This document shows, piece by piece, positions 23,496 to 30,612 of a stretch of DNA of 35,451 nt; position 1 is the stretch's first letter; the number at the start of each line of letters is the position of its first letter. The DNA is taken from assembly GCA_016868295.1 (NCBI GenBank), contig VGHJ01000028.1:1-35451 (forward strand), given 5' to 3'. Both the position numbers and the translations under genes were made by a program. The stretch is from Betaproteobacteria bacterium (lineage in GTDB: Bacteria; Pseudomonadota; Gammaproteobacteria; Burkholderiales; Rhodocyclaceae). Under the pieces are notes generated by a model. The model was not told the DNA's origin and ran no database searches. It saw only the letters and a list, made by a program, of their open reading frames with translations.

Positions 23496-24071
23496 ATGGA
23501 AACCCTGATCATCAACCTGCTGCTGACGATGATGGCGCTCGCCGTCGTCATCCTCGCGCGCAGCCGCAACCTGTTCGCGGTGATCGTGCTGGGCGGGGTG
23601 TACAGCTTCCTCATGGCGACGGTGCTGGTCGCCCTCGACGCCGTGGACGTCGCCATGACCGAGGCCGCGGTCGGCGCCGGCATCTCCACCGTGCTGCTGC
23701 TCGGCGCCCTGCACCTGTGCAAGACCGAGGAAGCGAAGCCCATTCACCGCCCCTGGCTGCCGCTTGCCGTCGCCTGCGGCACCGCCGCCGTGCTCGCCTA
23801 CGGCACGCTCGACCTGCCGGCCTTCTCCGATCCGCAGGCGCCGATCCACGTGCATGTGGCGTCGCGCTACCTCGCCGAAGCCATGGCGCAGACCGGGGTG
23901 CCCAACGTGGTGACGGCGGTGCTGGCGAGCTACCGCGGCTACGACACGCTCGGCGAGACGGTCGTGGTGTTCACCGCCGGCGCCGGCGTCATCGCCCTGC
24001 TGCGCCGGCGGAAGAACAACAACGATCGCCGTGCCACGCAGACTGACTTTTCCGGGGAGCGCCGGCCATGA
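23496..24071 (+). CDS. MrpA C-terminal module as a separate protein (DUF4040/MbhD plus MbhE-like)
   Basis: 191-residue membrane protein equivalent to the part of MrpA that follows its NuoL-like core. Residues 1-75 are a DUF4040/MbhD domain with three helices (NLFAVIVLGGVYSFLMATV, DAVDVAMTEAAVGAGISTVL, the conserved T-E-A motif). Residues ~85-175 resemble MbhE, ending in VASYRGYDTLGETVVVFTAG; the D-T-x-G-E signature before the last helix is conserved. In canonical six/seven-subunit Mrp systems this unit is fused into MrpA (and sometimes MrpB); here it stands alone, as in Mbh-type complexes. The gene starts 23 bases after mnhG, lacks a strong ribosome site and overlaps mnhB (ATGA). Its last codons include repeat copy F. 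Confidence 0.9.
   Translation: METLIINLLLTMMALAVVILARSRNLFAVIVLGGVYSFLMATVLVALDAVDVAMTEAAVGAGISTVLLLGALHLCKTEEAKPIHRPWLPLAVACGTAAVLAYGTLDLPAFSDPQAPIHVHVASRYLAEAMAQTGVPNVVTAVLASYRGYDTLGETVVVFTAGAGVIALLRRRKNNNDRRATQTDFSGERRP
24027..24052 (-). repeat. 26-bp dispersed repeat, copy F
   Basis: Minus-strand GAAAAGTCAGTCTGCGTGGC then ACGGCG, within the last codons of the DUF4040-type gene and just before mnhB. The encoded tail (RRATQTDFSGERRP) is not a conserved part of the family. Confidence 0.6.
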
Positions 24072-24502
24072 GGCACGACCTCGTCCTGCGCATCGTCGCC
24101 AAGCTGCTGATCCCCTTCATCCTGCTCTTCGCCCTCTACGTGCAGTTTCACGGCGACTTCGGCCCCGGCGGCGGCTTCCAGGCCGGCGTCATCGCCGCGG
24201 CGGCGGTGATCTTCTACGCCCTCATCTACGGCCTCGACACGGCGCGGCGCGTCGTGCCCGACCGGCTGGTCGAGACGATGCTGGCGGCCGGCGTGCTGCT
24301 CTACGCCGGCGTCGGCTTCGCCGGCCTCGCGCTCGGCGGCAACTTCCTCGACTACTTCGTGCTCGCCGCCGACCCGGTGGCCGGCCAGCACCGCGGCATC
24401 TTCTGGGTCGAGGTCGGCGTGGCGGTCACCGTCAGCGGCGTGATGCTGAAGATCTTCTACATGTTCGCCGCGCGCGGCCGCGGCGCGGACGGCGAGGACT
24501 GA
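24068..24502 (+). CDS. mnhB: Na+/H+ antiporter subunit B (MnhB/MrpB)
   Basis: 144 residues, four helices. The MrpB signature YVQFHGDFGPGGGFQAGVI is intact near the N-terminus (residues ~25-43), followed by AAAVIFYALIYG; helices 3 and 4 include LLYAGVGFAGLALGG and IFWVEVGVAVTVSGVML. In Mrp and Mbh complexes subunit B lies between the MbhD/E module and the NuoK-like C subunit, and is thought to contribute to the Na+ path. Start overlaps the previous stop; the stop is three bases before the GTG of mnhC. Confidence 0.95.
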   Translation: MRHDLVLRIVAKLLIPFILLFALYVQFHGDFGPGGGFQAGVIAAAAVIFYALIYGLDTARRVVPDRLVETMLAAGVLLYAGVGFAGLALGGNFLDYFVLAADPVAGQHRGIFWVEVGVAVTVSGVMLKIFYMFAARGRGADGED

Positions 24503-24505
24503 GCC

Positions 24506-24877
24506 GTGACCCTCGCCAGCCATTTCAGCTACTGGATCACCCTCTTCCTGATGGTGGCGGGGCTGTTCATCGTCATCGCCCGCGGCAACCTGATCAAGAA
24601 GCTGGTCGGCCTGGGCATCTTCCAGACCTCGGTCTACCTGCTCTACATCGCGCCGGGCAAGCTGATCGGCGGCACGGCGCCGATCCTCGCCGAGGGCTTC
24701 AAGGTCTACTCGAACCCGCTGCCGCACGTGCTGATCCTCACCGCCATCGTCGTCGGCGTCGCCACGCTGGCCCTCGGCCTGGCCCTGGTGGTGCGCATCC
24801 GCGAGGCCTACGGCAGCATCGAGGAGGACGAGATCCTCCAGCGCGACCACTCATACCAAGCGGAGGATGCGGCGTGA
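24506..24877 (+). CDS. mnhC: Na+/H+ antiporter subunit C (MnhC/MrpC, NuoK-like)
   Basis: 123 residues with three helices. GTG start three bases after the mnhB stop. NuoK/MrpC-type features: RGNLIKKLVGLGIFQTSVYL in helix 2 and DPLPHVL-like segment NPLPHVLILTAIVVGVATLA leading into helix 3. The C-terminal tail (REAYGSIEEDEILQRDH) is acidic and cytoplasmic. NuoK-like subunits link the MbhD/B side to the large antiporter-like subunits by a chain of polar residues. Its stop overlaps the GTG start of mnhD (GTGA), preceded by GGAGG at 24862-24866. Confidence 0.94.
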   Translation: MTLASHFSYWITLFLMVAGLFIVIARGNLIKKLVGLGIFQTSVYLLYIAPGKLIGGTAPILAEGFKVYSNPLPHVLILTAIVVGVATLALGLALVVRIREAYGSIEEDEILQRDHSYQAEDAA

Positions 24878-26358
24878 GTCTCGCCCTGCATCTGCCCGCG
24901 CTTCAAGTCGCGCTGCCGCTCGCCGCCGCGCCGCTGGCGGTGCTGGCGCGCCGCGCCAACGCCGCCTTCCTGCTCGTCACCCTGGCGAGCTGGGCGGCCT
25001 TCGCCGTCGCCGTGCTGCTCTGGCTGCAGGTCGGCAGCCAGGGCGCGATTTCCTACGCCCTCGGCAGCTGGGTGCCGCCGCTCGGCATCGAGTACCGAGT
25101 CGACCGCCTCGCCGCCTTCGTGCTGATGCTGGTCGCCGGCATCGCCGCCGTCGCCCTGCCCTACAGCCGCCGCAGCATCGAGGCGGAGATCCCGCGCGAG
25201 CAGCACTACCTGTTCTACGCCATGTTCGCGCTGTGCCTGACCGGGCTGCTCGGCATCACCATCACCGGCGACGCCTTCAACATCTTCGTCTTCCTCGAGA
25301 TCTCCTCGCTGTCCACCTATGTGCTGATCGCACTCGGCCGCGACCGCCGCGCGCTGGTGGCGTCCTACCAGTACCTGATCATGGGCACCATCGGCGCCAC
25401 CTTCATCGTCATCGGCGTCGGCCTGCTCTACCTCAAGACCGGCACGCTCAACCTGGCCGACATGAGCGTGCGCCTGCGGGACATGACCAGCCACCGCCCG
25501 GTGCTGGCGGCGCTCGGCTTCCTCACCGTCGGCATCTCGCTCAAGCTCGCCCTCTTTCCGCTGCACCAGTGGCTGCCCAACGCCTACACCTACGCACCCT
25601 CGGCGGTGACGGCCTTCCTCGCCGCCACCGCCACCAAGGTTTCGGTGTACGTCCTGCTGCGCTTCTACTACTCGGTGTTCGGCGAGAGCCTGGTCTTCCA
25701 AAGCCTGCCGCTGCCGCAGCTCATGCTGGCGCTGTCGCTGGCGGCGATGTTCTTCGCCTCCGCCATCGCCATTTTCCAGGACGACCTGAAACGCCTGCTC
25801 GCCTACTCCAGCGTGGCGCAGATCGGCTACATCACGCTGGGGCTGTCGTTCGGCTCGGCGAGCGGCCTCACCGCCACGGTGGTGCACCTCTTCAACCACG
25901 GCGTCACCAAGGCGGCGCTGTTCCTGCTCGTCGGCTGCGCGGTGGCGCGGGTCGGCGGCTCCGCCCTCTCGCGCCTGGCCGGGCTGGGCCGGACGATGCC
26001 GCTCACCGCCTTCGGCATCGTGCTCGGCGGCCTCGGCCTGATCGGCGTGCCCGGCACCGCCGGCTTCGTCAGCAAGTGGTACCTGGTGCTGGCCGCCCTC
26101 GAGCAGGGCCAGTGGTGGCTGGCGCTGGCCATCGTCGCCAGCTCGCTGCTCGCCGTCGCCTACGTCTGGCGCTTCGTCGAGATCGCCTACTTCCGCGCGC
26201 CGCCGGCTGGCCTGCCGGCGCGGTGCGAGGCGCCGCTCGCGCTGCTCGTCCCGGCCTGGCTGATGGTCGCCGCCAGCGTGTATTTCGGCCTCGACACCTC
26301 GCTCACCGTCGGCTCGGCGGCGGCCGCGGCGGCGGAACTGCTGGGGACGGGAAAATGA
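24874..26358 (+). CDS. mnhD: Na+/H+ antiporter subunit D (MnhD/MrpD, NuoN/M-like), first antiporter-like subunit
   Basis: 494-residue proton-translocating subunit with about 14 helices. Key residues of the NuoL/M/N family are all present: Glu in helix 5 (IFVFLEISSLSTYVL), Lys in helix 7 (GISLKLALFPLHQWLPNAY) and Lys in helix 8 (ATATKVSVYVLLRF). DDLKRLLAYSSVAQIGY and HLFNHGVTKAALFLLVG mark the second half (helices 10-12, with the conserved His and Lys). GTG start inside the mnhC stop, end overlapping the next gene (ATGA). Of the three large subunits in the cluster this most closely follows the MrpD pattern and its usual C-D order. Confidence 0.94.
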   Translation: MSLALHLPALQVALPLAAAPLAVLARRANAAFLLVTLASWAAFAVAVLLWLQVGSQGAISYALGSWVPPLGIEYRVDRLAAFVLMLVAGIAAVALPYSRRSIEAEIPREQHYLFYAMFALCLTGLLGITITGDAFNIFVFLEISSLSTYVLIALGRDRRALVASYQYLIMGTIGATFIVIGVGLLYLKTGTLNLADMSVRLRDMTSHRPVLAALGFLTVGISLKLALFPLHQWLPNAYTYAPSAVTAFLAATATKVSVYVLLRFYYSVFGESLVFQSLPLPQLMLALSLAAMFFASAIAIFQDDLKRLLAYSSVAQIGYITLGLSFGSASGLTATVVHLFNHGVTKAALFLLVGCAVARVGGSALSRLAGLGRTMPLTAFGIVLGGLGLIGVPGTAGFVSKWYLVLAALEQGQWWLALAIVASSLLAVAYVWRFVEIAYFRAPPAGLPARCEAPLALLVPAWLMVAASVYFGLDTSLTVGSAAAAAAELLGTGK

Positions 26359-27809
26359 CGGGCCCGGAGATCATTCTCGTCGCGCTGGCAACGCCGCTGA
26401 TCGGCGCCGTCGGCATCGCCCTCAACCACGGCGCGCCGAACCGGCGCGAAACGGTGACCCTGGCGACGGCGGCAGCGCTGTTCCTCTGCGTCGCCGCCCT
26501 GCTGCCGGCGGTGCTGGCCGGCGAACGGCCCGCGCTGACGCTCTTCGAGGTGCTGCCCGGCCTGGCGCTGGCCTTTTCCGTCGAGCCGCTCGGCATGCTC
26601 TTCGCGCTGGTCGCCTCCGGCCTGTGGATCGTCAATTCGCTCTACTCGATCGGCTACCTGCGCGGCAACGGCGAGCAGAAGCAAACGCGCTTCTACGTCT
26701 GCTTCGCCCTGGCGCTGTTCTCGGCGGTCGGCATCGCCTTCGCCGCCAACGTGTTCACCCTGTTCGTCTTCTACGAGCTGCTGACGCTGATCACCTACCC
26801 CCTCGTCACCCACCACGGCAGCGACAAGGCGCGGAACGGCGGCCGCACCTACCTCGGCCTGCTGGTCGGCACCTCGGTGCTGTTCCTGCTGCCGGCGCTG
26901 GTGTTCACCTGGCACGTCGCCGGCACCACCGACTTCGCGCCGGGCGGCATCCTCGGCGGCCGCCTCGACGGCCTCGCCCTGGCCGGCCTGCTGGCGCTCT
27001 ACATGTTCGGCCTCGGCAAGGCGGCGCTGATGCCCTTCCACCGCTGGCTGCCGGCGGCGATGGTGGCGCCGACGCCGGTCTCCGCCCTGCTGCACGCCGT
27101 CGCGGTGGTGAAGGCCGGGGTGTTCAGCGTGGTGAAGGTGGTGGTGTACGTCTTCGGCCTCGACACGCTTGCCGGCGGCGCCGACTGGCTGGTGGCCGTC
27201 GCCGGCTTCACCATCCTCGCCGCTTCGGTGGTGGCGCTCAACGCCGACAACCTGAAGCGCCGCCTGGCCTACTCCACCGTCAGCCAACTCTCCTATGTGG
27301 TGCTCGCCGCAGCGCTGCTGGCGCCGCTGTCGGTGGTCGGCGCCGCCCTGCACATCGCCACCCATGCGGCGGCCAAGATCACGCTGTTCTTCGCCGCCGG
27401 CGCCATCTACACCGCTGCGCACAAGACCGAGGTGAGCCAGCTCGACGGCATCGGCCGGCAGATGCCGTGGACCATGGGTGCCTTCGCCGTCGGCGCGCTG
27501 TCGCTGATCGGCATCCCACCGGCGGCCGGCTTCGTCAGCAAGTGGTTCATCATGGGCGGGGCGCTCCAAGGCGGCCACCACCTCGTGGCCACTGTGCTGG
27601 TGGTCAGCACCTTACTCAACGCCGCCTATTTACTGCCGATCATACATGCCGCCTTCTTCAAACCGCTGCCGGCCGGGGATACGCACCCGAACGGCGAAGC
27701 GCCGCTGCCAATGGTGCTGGCGATGATGACGACCGCCGCCCTCACAATCGCCCTGTTCATCTTCTCCGCGCCGCTGCTGCGTCTGGTGCAGCCGCTGGCC
27801 GTATCCTGA
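26355..27809 (+). CDS. Second antiporter-like subunit (NuoL/M-like; MrpD/MrpA-core type)
   Basis: 484 residues, about 14 helices, again a complete proton_antipo_M protein: helix-5 Glu in LFVFYELLTLITYPLVTHHG, helix-7 Lys in FGLGKAALMPFHRWLPAAMV, helix-8 Lys in AVAVVKAGVFSVVKV, then NLKRRLAYSTVSQLSYV and HIATHAAAKITLFFAAG with the second-half Lys. The TYPLVTHHG segment and HRWLPAAMVAPTPVSALLHA are of the type seen in MrpA/MbhH-like subunits. It lacks the long C-terminal amphipathic arm and MbhD/E part of a full MrpA; those modules are supplied by the gene at 23496-24071 and, for the arm, possibly not at all. Starts within the mnhD stop; 13 bases separate it from the next small gene. Confidence 0.9.
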   Translation: MTGPEIILVALATPLIGAVGIALNHGAPNRRETVTLATAAALFLCVAALLPAVLAGERPALTLFEVLPGLALAFSVEPLGMLFALVASGLWIVNSLYSIGYLRGNGEQKQTRFYVCFALALFSAVGIAFAANVFTLFVFYELLTLITYPLVTHHGSDKARNGGRTYLGLLVGTSVLFLLPALVFTWHVAGTTDFAPGGILGGRLDGLALAGLLALYMFGLGKAALMPFHRWLPAAMVAPTPVSALLHAVAVVKAGVFSVVKVVVYVFGLDTLAGGADWLVAVAGFTILAASVVALNADNLKRRLAYSTVSQLSYVVLAAALLAPLSVVGAALHIATHAAAKITLFFAAGAIYTAAHKTEVSQLDGIGRQMPWTMGAFAVGALSLIGIPPAAGFVSKWFIMGGALQGGHHLVATVLVVSTLLNAAYLLPIIHAAFFKPLPAGDTHPNGEAPLPMVLAMMTTAALTIALFIFSAPLLRLVQPLAVS

Positions 27810-27822
27810 ATCGAGTGCCGCC

Positions 27823-28092
27823 ATGAAGCCGACCTGCGACAAGAAACGCTATTGGCTCGACGATCCGGGCAACGTGACGAAGCTGTTTCGCAGCCTGTGG
27901 GTCGGCTGCGGCCTGCTGATCGGCCTCGATTTGTTCTTGCATCGCCACGAGGATTTCGAATTCGCCACGTTGTTCGGCTTTCATGGCTTCTACGGCTTCT
28001 TTGCTTGCGTGGCGCTGGTGCTGGCCGCCAAGCAGCTGCGCCGCGTGCTGATGCGCCCCGAAGACTATTACGACGAGCGGGGACGGCCATGA
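27823..28092 (+). CDS. Small membrane protein within the Mrp-type cluster (unassigned)
   Basis: 89 residues. A polar N-terminus (MKPTCDKKRYWLDDPGNVTK) is followed by two hydrophobic helices: LWVGCGLLIGLDLFL (residues ~26-40) and FHGFYGFFACVALVLAAKQL (~53-72), then RRVLMRPEDYYDERG. A WLDDPxNV segment, paired helices and the PEDYYDE end form a pattern I have the impression recurs in proton-pumping clusters of Proteobacteria, but I cannot assign a named family. It overlaps the following large subunit by four bases, so its product is likely made with, and may bind, that subunit. It is not one of the canonical Mrp A-G subunits. Confidence 0.8.
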   Translation: MKPTCDKKRYWLDDPGNVTKLFRSLWVGCGLLIGLDLFLHRHEDFEFATLFGFHGFYGFFACVALVLAAKQLRRVLMRPEDYYDERGRP

Positions 28093-29783
28093 TCGCTGAT
28101 TTCCCGGTTGCCCTGATTCTCATCCTTGGCGCCGCGCTGGTGCCGCTGCTGCCCGGCGCGGTTCGGCGCGCCTGGATGCTGCTGTTGCCGGTGGCCGCAT
28201 TCGGCTACCTGCTGGCGATGCCGCACGGCTTGCACGGCCAGGTCGAGTTCCTCGGCCAGGCACTGGTGCTGATGCGAGTCGACAAGCTGAGCCTTCTGTT
28301 CGGCTACATCTTCCTGCTGGCCGCGCTGCTCAGCGTCATCTATGCCCTGCACGTCGAGGACACGATGCAGCACGTGGCGGGCCTGGTGTATGCCGGCAGC
28401 GCGCTGGGCGCGGTGTTCGCCGGAGACCTGCTGACGCTGTTCCTCTACTGGGAGCTCACCGCCGTATCCTCCGTGCTGCTGGTCTGGGCGCGGCGCGGCG
28501 AGCATTCCGCGGCGATCGGACTGCGCTACGTCGTTGTGCAGTTGCTCTCGGGCCTGTTCCTGCTCGTCGGCGCCCTGCTGCACTGGCGCGCCACCGGCTC
28601 GCTCGCCTTCGGCCACATCGGCCTGTCCGGCACGGCCGGCCTGCTGATCCTGATCGGCTTCGGCATCAAATCGGCCTTCCCCTTCCTGCACAACTGGCTG
28701 ATGGATGCTTATCCGGAGGCGACGCCGACCGGCACGGTGTTCCTCTCGGCATTCACCACCAAGCTCGGCATCTACGCCCTGGCACGCGGCTATGCAGGCA
28801 CCGAGGAACTGGTCTGGATCGGCACCGTGATGGCGGCCTTCCCGATCTTCTACGCAGTGATCGAGAACGACCTGCGCCGCGTGCTGGCCTACAGCATGAA
28901 CAACCAGCTCGGCTTCATGGTGGTGGGCATCGGCATCGGCAGCGAGCTGGCGCTCAACGGTGCGGTCGCCCATGCCTTCGCCGACATCCTCTTCAAGGGG
29001 CTGCTGTTCATGTCGATGGGTGCGGTGCTGTTGCGCGCCGGCACCGTCAAGGGCAGCGAACTGGGCGGGCTCTACAAGTCGATGCCCTGGACCACCGGCT
29101 TCTGCATGGTCGGCGCCGCCTCGATCTCGGCCTTTCCGCTGTTCTCCGGCTTTGTCACCAAGTCGATGATCATGAGCGCCACCGCCGGCGAGGGCATGCT
29201 CGTCACCTGGCTGGTGCTGCTGTTCGCCTCCGCCGGCGTATTCCACCACGCCGGCATCAAGATTCCCTATTTTGCCTTCTTCGCCCACGACTCCGGCATC
29301 CGCTGCGAGGAGGCGCCGCACAACATGCTCCTGGCCATGGCGCTCGCCGCCGCGCTGTGCATCGGCATCGGCGTGTTTCCCGGCGCGCTCTACGCGCTGC
29401 TGCCCTTCCCCGTGAACTACGAACCCTACACCACCTCGCACATCCTGGCGCAGCTCCAGCTGCTGTTCTTTTCGGCACTGGCCTTCGCGGTACTGATGCG
29501 CACCGGCATCTATCCGCCCGAACTGCGTTCAGTGAACCTCGACAGCGACTGGCTGTATCGCGTACCCCTGCCAGCCGTGATCGTTGCCACTGTCCGCCTC
29601 ATGCAGCGAATTCTGGATCTTCTGAATGACGGCGTTGCCAGCCTCTTCGGGAACTTGTCGGCGCACGTCCGCCGCCACCGCCAGCCGGACGGCCTGCTGC
29701 TGCGCAATTGGCCGACGGGCAGCATGGCGCTGTGGGCCATGACGATGCTGCTGGCCTGGCTGGTCCTCTACTACATCCCCTAA
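28089..29783 (+). CDS. Third antiporter-like subunit (NuoN/MrpD-like, extended C-terminus)
   Basis: 564 residues, the longest of the three. Family residues are present: helix-5 Glu in LFLYWELTAVSSVLLVW, helix-7 Lys in GFGIKSAFPFLHNWLMDAYP, helix-8 Lys in SAFTTKLGIYALARGY, then DLRRVLAYSMNNQLGFMVVG and HAFADILFKGLLFMSMGAVL for the second half. About 75 residues after the last core helix carry a predicted amphipathic/coiled region (LMQRILDLLNDGVASLFGNL), a basic stretch and a final helix (WAMTMLLAWLVLYYIP). That layout recalls the lateral arm of NuoL/MrpA-type subunits. Start overlaps the 89-residue gene; 34 bases separate it from a UspA gene. Confidence 0.9.
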   Translation: MIADFPVALILILGAALVPLLPGAVRRAWMLLLPVAAFGYLLAMPHGLHGQVEFLGQALVLMRVDKLSLLFGYIFLLAALLSVIYALHVEDTMQHVAGLVYAGSALGAVFAGDLLTLFLYWELTAVSSVLLVWARRGEHSAAIGLRYVVVQLLSGLFLLVGALLHWRATGSLAFGHIGLSGTAGLLILIGFGIKSAFPFLHNWLMDAYPEATPTGTVFLSAFTTKLGIYALARGYAGTEELVWIGTVMAAFPIFYAVIENDLRRVLAYSMNNQLGFMVVGIGIGSELALNGAVAHAFADILFKGLLFMSMGAVLLRAGTVKGSELGGLYKSMPWTTGFCMVGAASISAFPLFSGFVTKSMIMSATAGEGMLVTWLVLLFASAGVFHHAGIKIPYFAFFAHDSGIRCEEAPHNMLLAMALAAALCIGIGVFPGALYALLPFPVNYEPYTTSHILAQLQLLFFSALAFAVLMRTGIYPPELRSVNLDSDWLYRVPLPAVIVATVRLMQRILDLLNDGVASLFGNLSAHVRRHRQPDGLLLRNWPTGSMALWAMTMLLAWLVLYYIP

Positions 29784-29817
29784 CCCCCATCGGCAACCGC
29801 ATGGAAGAGGAGGCGTC

Positions 29818-30321
29818 ATGAACGACAACGCCGTCAGAGAGCATGCCGCAACCGGAACGAAGGTCACCCACCTGCTGATTCCGGTCGATGCGACCGAGCG
29901 TTCGCGCTGGGGCCTGCGGTACGCGCTTCGCCTGCAGCGCAAAGCCGTACCGCTGCGGGTCTCGCTGCTGTTCGTCGCCGAACCGGTGACCCGACTCGAA
30001 GTGTTGCGCTTTCGCACCCACGACGACATCGCCCGCTTCCAGGCGGAGAGCGGCCGTAACATCCTCGAGGACGCCGCGCGCCCGCTCGTCGAAGCGGGTA
30101 TCGCCTGCGAGCAGGTGTACCGCGAGGGGGATATCGTTTTTCAGATACTGGATGTCGCGGAACAACTCGGCTGCGACGAGATCGTTTTGCCCTTGCCGCG
30201 CCCGCCCATCGCCTGCCTGTTGCGCCGGGACATCGTCAGGCAGGTGCTCCAGCAGGCACGCGACGCCCTGGTCGTCACCATCGACGCCCAGGGCCGGACA
30301 ACGCCGGATCGGAGCTCGTGA
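29818..30321 (+). CDS. UspA-like protein lacking the ATP-binding glycine motif
   Basis: 167 residues with a clear Usp fold start (HLLIPVDATERSRWGLRYAL, residues ~18-37) and the strand-helix pattern to LGCDEIVLPLPRPP. The G-2X-G-9X-G(S/T) motif present in the other two Usp proteins of the window is absent: the corresponding stretch reads LPLPRPPIACLLRRDIVRQV. It is therefore probably of the non-ATP-binding (UspA-proper) class or uses the fold differently. Start ATG has AGAGGAGG directly upstream. Last gene of the Mrp-type transcription unit, 39 bases before a strong terminator, so it is likely co-expressed with the antiporter. Confidence 0.85.
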   Translation: MNDNAVREHAATGTKVTHLLIPVDATERSRWGLRYALRLQRKAVPLRVSLLFVAEPVTRLEVLRFRTHDDIARFQAESGRNILEDAARPLVEAGIACEQVYREGDIVFQILDVAEQLGCDEIVLPLPRPPIACLLRRDIVRQVLQQARDALVVTIDAQGRTTPDRSS

Positions 30322-30359
30322 CCGCATCCCCTCACCCGCGCTGTGCGAGGTGGAGTTTC

Positions 30360-30384
30360 GGCGGCCTTCGGGCCGCCTTTTTTT
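30360..30384 (+). terminator. Rho-independent terminator after the Mrp-UspA unit
   Basis: GGCGGCC-TTCG-GGCCGCC (30360-30377, UUCG tetraloop) followed by seven T. It ends the plus-strand unit that includes mnhE to the UspA gene. Confidence 0.9.
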
Positions 30385-30399
30385 CAAGGCCGGCAAGTC

Positions 30400-30508
30400 C
30401 CAAAAAAATGGCCTCGGATCACCGAGGCCATCCAAGGATCGCCACTCCCACCTCCACCCTCCTCAAAGCGGCTGTCAGAGCGCACGACGGGGGGCTTTGT
30501 CCCATCGC
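30400..30508 (-). ncRNA. Candidate small RNA with G-rich, anti-SD-like region
   Basis: No gene lies on the minus strand here, yet a perfect intrinsic terminator points that way (stem 30408-30431, then T7). Upstream, minus-strand TTGCGG (30539-30544) and TAGAAT (30515-30520), 18 bases apart, could be a sigma-70 promoter, giving an RNA of about 105-110 nt. It contains a run of AGG/GGAGG/GGTGGG repeats (30442-30464), which could pair with C-rich targets or mimic ribosome-binding sites. I recognise no Rfam family; the existence of the RNA is inferred from promoter-terminator layout only. Confidence 0.45.
30402..30431 (-). terminator. Minus-strand rho-independent terminator
   Basis: ATGGCCTCGG-TGAT-CCGAGGCCAT, 10-bp perfect stem, followed on the minus strand by seven T (30402-30408 as A on plus). 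There is no T-run on the plus side, so its direction is clear. Confidence 0.8.
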
Positions 30509-30514
30509 GCGAAG

Positions 30515-30544
30515 ATTCTATTGTCCCAGGCAGCACGTCCGCAA
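30515..30544 (-). promoter_or_regulatory. Possible sigma-70 promoter for the small RNA
   Basis: Minus-strand TTGCGG, 18-base spacer, TAGAAT (five of six match to TATAAT). Weak -35, good -10; placed 100-110 bases upstream of the minus-strand terminator. Confidence 0.4.
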
Positions 30545-30612
30545 TTCGCATTTTCACGTACGGAAGGCGGGCGCATCGGGCAAACGCCCATGCCGCATGG
30601 CATGATAAGACC

